DNA of 64,000 nucleotides from Trichuris trichiura (taxonomy: Eukaryota > Nematoda > Enoplea > Trichinellida > Trichuridae), in assembly GCA_037903355.1 (NCBI GenBank), contig JBAJFE010000053.1, positions 116,906 to 180,905 on the forward strand, read 5' to 3'. The position numbers were made by a program, and so were the translations under genes. Shown one piece after another: positions 58,155 through 64,000 of this stretch; the first letter of the stretch is position 1, and each line of letters begins with the position of its first letter. The notes under the pieces were generated by a model. The model made no database searches and was not told the DNA's origin. It worked only from the letters and a program-made list of their open reading frames with translations.

Positions 58155-60472
58155 TTATAGCTCATCAACAACCACTGTCGCTTCAAAAATCCCATTGCCG
58201 GGACATGTTCCGATTTTTAACCTGTATAGTTGATAACGAAAATCGACGAGGTCACTAGACATTTCTACACGATCATCAGTGTCGCTGGAACTCTCAAAAG
58301 AAACGTGCTTGTCGTTAACTGCATTCATCTCAACTTCAAGAATCGATTGAAGTGATAAAGAAGCACAGAGGTCTCCGTACGGTTTCAGGCGTTTATTTAA
58401 CGCTTGCACAACTTGTTCAGCCAGAAATCTTGCCATAATGCTATCGTTACTTACGCGTTTCCATGCTAAACAAGGACACCAGTGCAAAGGAATTCCAGCA
58501 TCATAGCATCCTCTGCTTTTAGGCACTTCGCTAAACAAACTTATGCCTCTTCGAAGAATTCTGATGCACCTTTGTGGTGAAAATGCTATAATGCGTGTCA
58601 GGGTAGCATACAAATCAAATGGTGTCGTCAAGCGTTTAGAATTTGTATGCAAATTAGCCATTGCAAATGGATTCAGTTGTTTAAACCATGATGGCAATAT
58701 GATAGCAAGGAATGGATTTCTTTCTTCCAATGTTTCCTGAATTGTAGGTCTAGTTGATGAAAATCTGGATCCCTGGTCTGACATAACCACAATGACGGTA
58801 TCATTGAGGAAACCATTCTCTGAAAGACAACCATCAAAAGGTATATACGGTTGCATAATAACGTCACCGGTTTTTGCAGTAATAAAAAAATATACACAAT
58901 ACGAAACAGGTCTTTTTCATCTTAATAACAAGTACAAGAGGAAGTGAGCAGCTGACGAAATACATGGCCATACGGTTGTATCTGATTCGTAAAAGAACGA
59001 AGCGGTTCTAGAAATTAATTTGGATGCTTCCTTATTGAACTTTGTGATCATCCTTATTTGAACATTTAAGCAAAACTTGATGAGAAAGTGAAAATTGGAA
59101 AATGCAGAAATTACCATTAAAAAATTTCAAATGATCCACGGTCATATGGTCAGCCATTTTGATATAATTGTTATCATGGTGTTTAAACTGAACAAAAAAT
59201 TGAAAAGCGAATTTCAGCCGGCCACGTGGATACGAGGTGAAAAATTTTTCAACATAAGAGAACTGAACGTGAAGCGCATGTTCATCACCAAAGCAATCTT
59301 TTAGCTTGGAATCAGAGGAATCATTTTCACGTCTGACATACATAGAACGTAAATAATGATCCGTTGGTTGCTTCTTGAAACCTTTCAAACGATATTGGAA
59401 TGTTCCTAGCGTTGGCTTATCCTCTGCGTACAAGGTAACGTAGCCCATTTCCTTAAGCTCATTCCATATAAATGGATAGACATCTACAAAGGAGACATTC
59501 CTCTTTTGAAATCTTCTCGTATCTGGCAGTTCTTCCTCAGTCATTCCAGTCAGTGTTGCAAGAACAGCACGCGTAATGCCATCACTGATTACATTGTACA
59601 TTTCCATTATTGTGCCTTTTAGTTCATCTGTAATATATTTGTACGTCTGCTTCATTTTCCGCATGAACTCTAATCGTGAAACAGTATCAAATCCAATAAT
59701 ATAAATGTTTAAAAGGTACAGCGTCAGCCGGCATTCTTTTGGTTCGGTTGAGCGCATCATCGGATGGTACAATGGTTGCATGATAATTACTGTAAGTCTT
59801 TTGATCATTAGCGTTGCATTTTGCATTGAAGAAGTCAGTTTTTGCTGTCACATTAGAAGACATCCGGGTAATCTGTACCGTTTTCACTTCAAAATCAGTT
59901 AAAAATTTGAAAAATTCAATCGTGCAAGTAATATTTCCATGAGTTTCAATCGCTTTCGGCCTAATAGTTATGGTGTCATTCTGAAAGGCAATCCAATTTG
60001 GCTCAGCTGAGCAATTCGGAAAGTTGACTTCATGCAGCAGGTCTCTAGTTATCTCTGAATCATTTATATCTGCCGTGGGGAAGAAGCATTTCGTATCGTT
60101 TGAAGATGTCATGAACTGACGAGCAAGGTTTGATATCTTATTTGATACATCTACATTATAAAGCACATAGGTCATATAAGTAAGCTGAACATCTGTTAGT
60201 AAGCTTGTAGGTATTTTTTTGCAATGCCAATAAAGTCCATTCCACAAATACGCCCAAAAGAAAAGCAATACAGACAAAGAGACAGCGATGCAGAAGGCAT
60301 GCTTAACTTGGCAACATGATATAAGCTGGAGAAGCTTATAGCAAAAACGATTTCGATACTGATGAATAATCAGTCGAGTTTGCACTGAAAAAGTGAAAAC
60401 GACGCTGTTATACCTCATAAGCATACAACGGTTTGATAATTGTATACAAAAGAAGAAGCTTAAACAACACAT
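58155..60472 (-). pseudogene. DUF229 sulfatase-like membrane protein, frameshifted
   Basis: Nematode-expanded DUF229 family, related to alkaline phosphatases and sulfatases; biological substrate unknown. The N-terminal part (60472 to about 59730) has a signal-anchor (AFCIAVSLSVLLFFWAYLW, about residues 59-77) and a lumenal region with N-glycosylation sites. The frame then shifts at about 59700-59735: DALNRTKRMPADAVPF is in one frame and LNIYIIGFDTVSRLEF in the next. The second part runs to 59115 (YNVISDGITRAVLATLTG, EEELPDTRR, YAEDKPTLGTFQYRLKGF, QPTDHYLR). A GT-AG intron of 295 nt (59114-58820) leads to the last exon 58819-58155 (NGFLNDTVIVVMSDQGSRFS, ERNPFLAIILPSWF, TNSKRLTTPFDLYATL). The usual MSDHG metal-binding histidine is glutamine here. 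The C-terminus ends earlier than is usual in the family. A pseudogene or a sequencing error plus an inactive paralogue are both possible. Confidence 0.8.
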
Positions 60473-63400
60473 ACAGTATTACTTAAACAGAGAATAATGC
60501 ATATGGGAATCCATTCAAGAGTAGTGAAAAAGGAAAGAAAAGAAAATTGAGATGAAAATGGATCTTTCTACGCGCAGAAATTCAAATTCAAGACAAAAAA
60601 AATTTAATCTAGATTTGCAGCTACCTTTGCTGCCGTAGTTAACATTCACAGTTTTGTGTTCCACACGTTTCTGTTAATCGCCTGAGAAGACGATTGTTTT
60701 TTATTTTGTTCAACGACCACTAGTCATCTTAAAGAGAAAAAAGGAAAACAAAAAATATTTCCGCGATACATACTGGAATATTTTACTCAAATAAGCGAAA
60801 CATAGCGTTATTACTTTTTTGGGCCATCCTGCTTACATAGTAATGACGCGCCAGGAAAAACCCGAAAGCTATGGTTCAGCCATGTAAACAAAACGTTCAT
60901 ATTCGATTAACGGAAAAAAAAACTGTAGCCGTAAATGAAGTTCAAAGTTACTTTTATCTTAAAAAACAAAAAAACAAGATGCTTTAGTCAAATGTGAACC
61001 AATAAAGATTGCTTTGTAAACAAATATTTCGGTTAAAGCATCTGAAAAGTTGCAGCTCTAAAAATTACGGCTGCATCTGACGTTGCATTATTAAGGTTGC
61101 GCATTCAACAAACTCTTTGCCACTCGAAATAATAAAATTCTTATGAACAGGAAAGGCACAATGCAGTTAGCGTACAAAAATGAAGAACTCGAAAAGAAGT
61201 GAACTTACTGTTTTTATGAATCGCAAAATTAAGTTTGGCCCGAACGAAAACACGTAGTAAACTGCCGTAAATGATGCGCAGAAAAAAGTTTTCGGCCAAT
61301 GAAAAGGGATTTATGAACCTGCGAATCATGTTAGCTTTTGGAGTTCAGAAACGATATAAACGCCTTTTAAGGACAGCATTTTCTGCGCAAATCTATTAGT
61401 GGCTGCGATATAAGCAGCCAAGGTTTTACGTAAAAGTCTTTTTTACAGAAAAGCGTCCATTAACGTGTGGAAAACTCATTTGAATAAAGCCACGATATGA
61501 TATTATCAACGACAATCTTTGAAGGAAAGAGTAAAAATAAGTTCGCTTATCTTTAAGCGGCATTTCGGTAAAAATGGCATTTTTTCATTCGAGCTTTACA
61601 AACGCTGGCAGAGCTTCAAAAAGTTTCCGCAGTCATACAGTTGCCACAATTACGGAAAAACAATTTATAGACCATATGGTAAATACGATATTCTCCGAGG
61701 TCAATGCTTTTTTGACACGTATCGTTCTTCAACGTTTCCAAGTGGCTGAAAGCGAAAAATTCACTTAGTTCAAACGATTGCACCTTGTACGCCATTACGG
61801 AAACTTTTTGAAGCCCCTGCACGTGTAGAAACAATGCGCCTAACGGTGATTGGGCAAAATTTAATTGCATTAATTGAGTCGCTTTGAAAGCAGGTTCCGT
61901 TGCCGGATGTTTTTTACCGGACCGCCGTAGATACTGTAGATAAAAGTAAAATCACGTTTTGTTAGCCTAAACTAAGGTAGCTGTTCAGCTTACGCTTAAG
62001 TTTAGGCTACTTACGCTTACTGGAATCAACGGAACTTGATTATAGGCTTAGACTTAGGCTGCCTGCAGTTTCTTGGAGCAACGGTTTTTTATTTTAGTTC
62101 CACATGCGGCAGTTGTCAGTCGTCTAATGGAATTAGCCACGTTGGCTTTTTAAAAGTGCGTTTAAGCTTATTTTAACGAGTTTTATTACCTGTCTTTTTC
62201 CAACCAGTGCGAATGAAGTCCGACGTTATACCGCGCCGTTTAATTCTTGTGGGGCAGAAGATTGGGCATCCGTGCACATAATGCTCTTTAATGCACAGCA
62301 AAATTGTATTTGCGGTGACACAAGGCTTTCAGGCATCATCCTTCCTGCAGTGACATGATTTGTTTAGAAATGAGCACATTGAGTAGACAAAAAGCAAAAG
62401 AGCAACTAACATATGATTAAGCAATCAAAATTAAGGTTAAAAAGCTAATGATAATGATAAACTCGCAAATACAAATTCACATGTACTAACCTTGCAGGCG
62501 AGATTACTTATTTGTGATATGTCCATACTGGCAAACCATGTACATAATATTCTGAGAATGGACTTTGTTGAAAAATGGTATTGGCGACAGTAGTGACATT
62601 TCCATGGTAAAGCGTGTTACGAACCATGGTCAGCTTTAGTGTTTGGATATCCTAAAATACGCGAATCAACCTTATCACAGTTAAGTCATTAAAAGCGGCG
62701 CAGTGAAGGAAGCACAGCTGAGTAGATTGAGCAAATGATATGAGCAGATAATGTTAGCGATTACTTCGTGCCAATAAAAGATAACTGCATGACAGCAGAC
62801 GATGATATTTAAGACTGGTTAGCCTTTGAAATTAATTCAGCTTTTTTACTTGAACTTTTAATTTGCAACAACTGCTATCCGCAGTTAGAAGTGCAAAGAT
62901 AAAGATAGTTTCACCAAAGCACCAAAGAAACCAACATTCTTGCGCGAAAGGTGGCAGTGATTTTTTATTTTTAGCGTCCTGCTCACACTTACCGGTTACT
63001 GTACATATCTTTCGCTAGTTTTTGTAGAAGGTTGAATAACGAAAACTTGTTAAGAAAGATTTCTGAGAGCTCTTTCTTTAAGTCTCACTCATTTAATGTA
63101 AAAAATGAGCTAATTTATAAGTGGTTTGCCGGATAGCACCTGCGTATTTGTCTACGTGGCATTTACAACTTAGCAATACTTCAGGAAAGCGGGTTCCTGC
63201 TTAGAAATAAATTTTCAGATCAGTTTTGACTTAAACGGAAGGTGTAACGTAAAAGCTGCTGCAAATGCACAGGATTCGAAGGGCAAAAAGTGATAGAACA
63301 ATTTTCATTGCTTCTTTTCAAAGTGAACGTAGAAGCGTAAAATAATATGACTGTACATCGCACGATAGTATTACTAAATTACTACTGAGGGCTAGAACAG

Positions 63401-64000
63401 GCAAAACGCTACCTACAAAACAGCTCCTGTTATGTCAAGCAGTGACCAATACGTTACTTTACTTGAAAATCGCCAATCCATAATTACAGTAACTTAAACT
63501 ATACAAATCATCACCGTTTTTGCGTGAAAATCAGATGCTATTTAACCTTGAAGGTGGTTACAATTAACTTTTTAAGTGCATGTGAATGGACTTGCTGCAA
63601 AGCAGCAGCTTATTTTTCTTTAAAAATAAAACTGAACTACAAGTAAACGCAGGAAAACACCCAACTATCAACAGAAGTTGGTTACCTCATTATAACGGAC
63701 AGAACAATTGCTGCAGGGAACTGGAATAACCATTCTTGACTAAGTGCGCAAGGCCGCGTTAATGAGTGCTGAGCTCTTTGCCCTGAACTAATCGGTTTCG
63801 TCTAAACTGCCACACTTTTAATGGTGCAAATTTTTATATGCCAGTAAAATTCAAAAGAAACAGCTATCTTGTTGCCTAGTTGAACGGCAGCTAGCTACTG
63901 TAGCTCATGAACTACCTGAAAATTCAGGTTCCTTTCGGCAAAAATACCGGCCATCCTGTTGTCCTCTTAATAGCAGGCATACTGGCTATCATGTTCTGCT
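60473..64000. other. No gene supported
   Basis: AT-rich. At about 60845-60890 TGACGCGCC ... CCCGAAAGCTATGG, followed by AACGG about 40 nt later, looks like a heavily decayed hammerhead repeat. TAGGCT-rich stretches occur near 61960-62060 but do not form a regular array. Nothing else recognised. Confidence 0.45.

Noticed and set aside
60845..60890. Hammerhead-like CCCGAAAGCTATGG
   Set aside because: No intact CTGANGA and no stem II; at most a remnant.

Overview
The window looks like nuclear DNA of a small-genome nematode, most likely clade I (Trichuris/Trichinella-like). The evidence is spliced genes with introns of about 50 nt and GT-AG borders, a worm-type casein-kinase-1/TTBK kinase, a DUF229 sulfatase-like membrane protein, eukaryotic tRNA genes and GIY-YIG Penelope-like retroelements. 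The species is inferred from gene style, not from a database match.

Layout. The first 15 kb holds the recognisable genes. A compact six-exon kinase lies at 1517-2650 (minus). An intronless 709-residue LRR-Ig-FN3 receptor of the LRRN/NLRR kind lies at 4981-7110 (minus). A six-exon uridine-cytidine kinase-like protein (UCKL1 type: kinase plus UPRT-like domain) lies at 12994-15203 (plus). From 18 to 50 kb the DNA is mostly gene-poor and filled with decayed mobile elements: at least four Penelope-like element (PLE) fragments, one pogo-type DNA transposon relic, two hAT-type non-autonomous elements, a 1.2 kb GC-rich 40-bp minisatellite (34.1-35.3 kb), and several near-perfect palindromes. From 51.6 to 54.3 kb lie one tRNA-Asp and three tRNA-Val genes. 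At 58.2-60.5 kb (minus) there is a DUF229 gene that appears frameshifted and lacks a conserved metal-binding histidine.

The most interesting signal is a dispersed family of short motifs that fit a minimal hammerhead ribozyme: CTGANGA, a GC stem, GAAA, then GCTC/GCTA and a short closing stem with almost no stem III. About ten good copies and several decayed ones occur. Decayed versions sit just downstream of the GIY-YIG ends of two PLE fragments in the window, and one sits in the tail of a third, which links the motif family to PLE terminal repeats. Many copies are arranged as inverted pairs. The densest cluster is a nested block at 42.3-44.6 kb: an outer 113-bp inverted repeat enclosing a pogo insertion and two palindromes, each palindrome flanked by the same 14-18 bp direct repeat. 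Hammerheads in PLEs are known; the nested palindromic organisation is what deserves a second look.

The host genes show no operon-like relation to one another. Large stretches (7.1-13 kb, 24-28 kb, 35-40 kb, 54-58 kb, 60.5-64 kb) contain no gene I can support.
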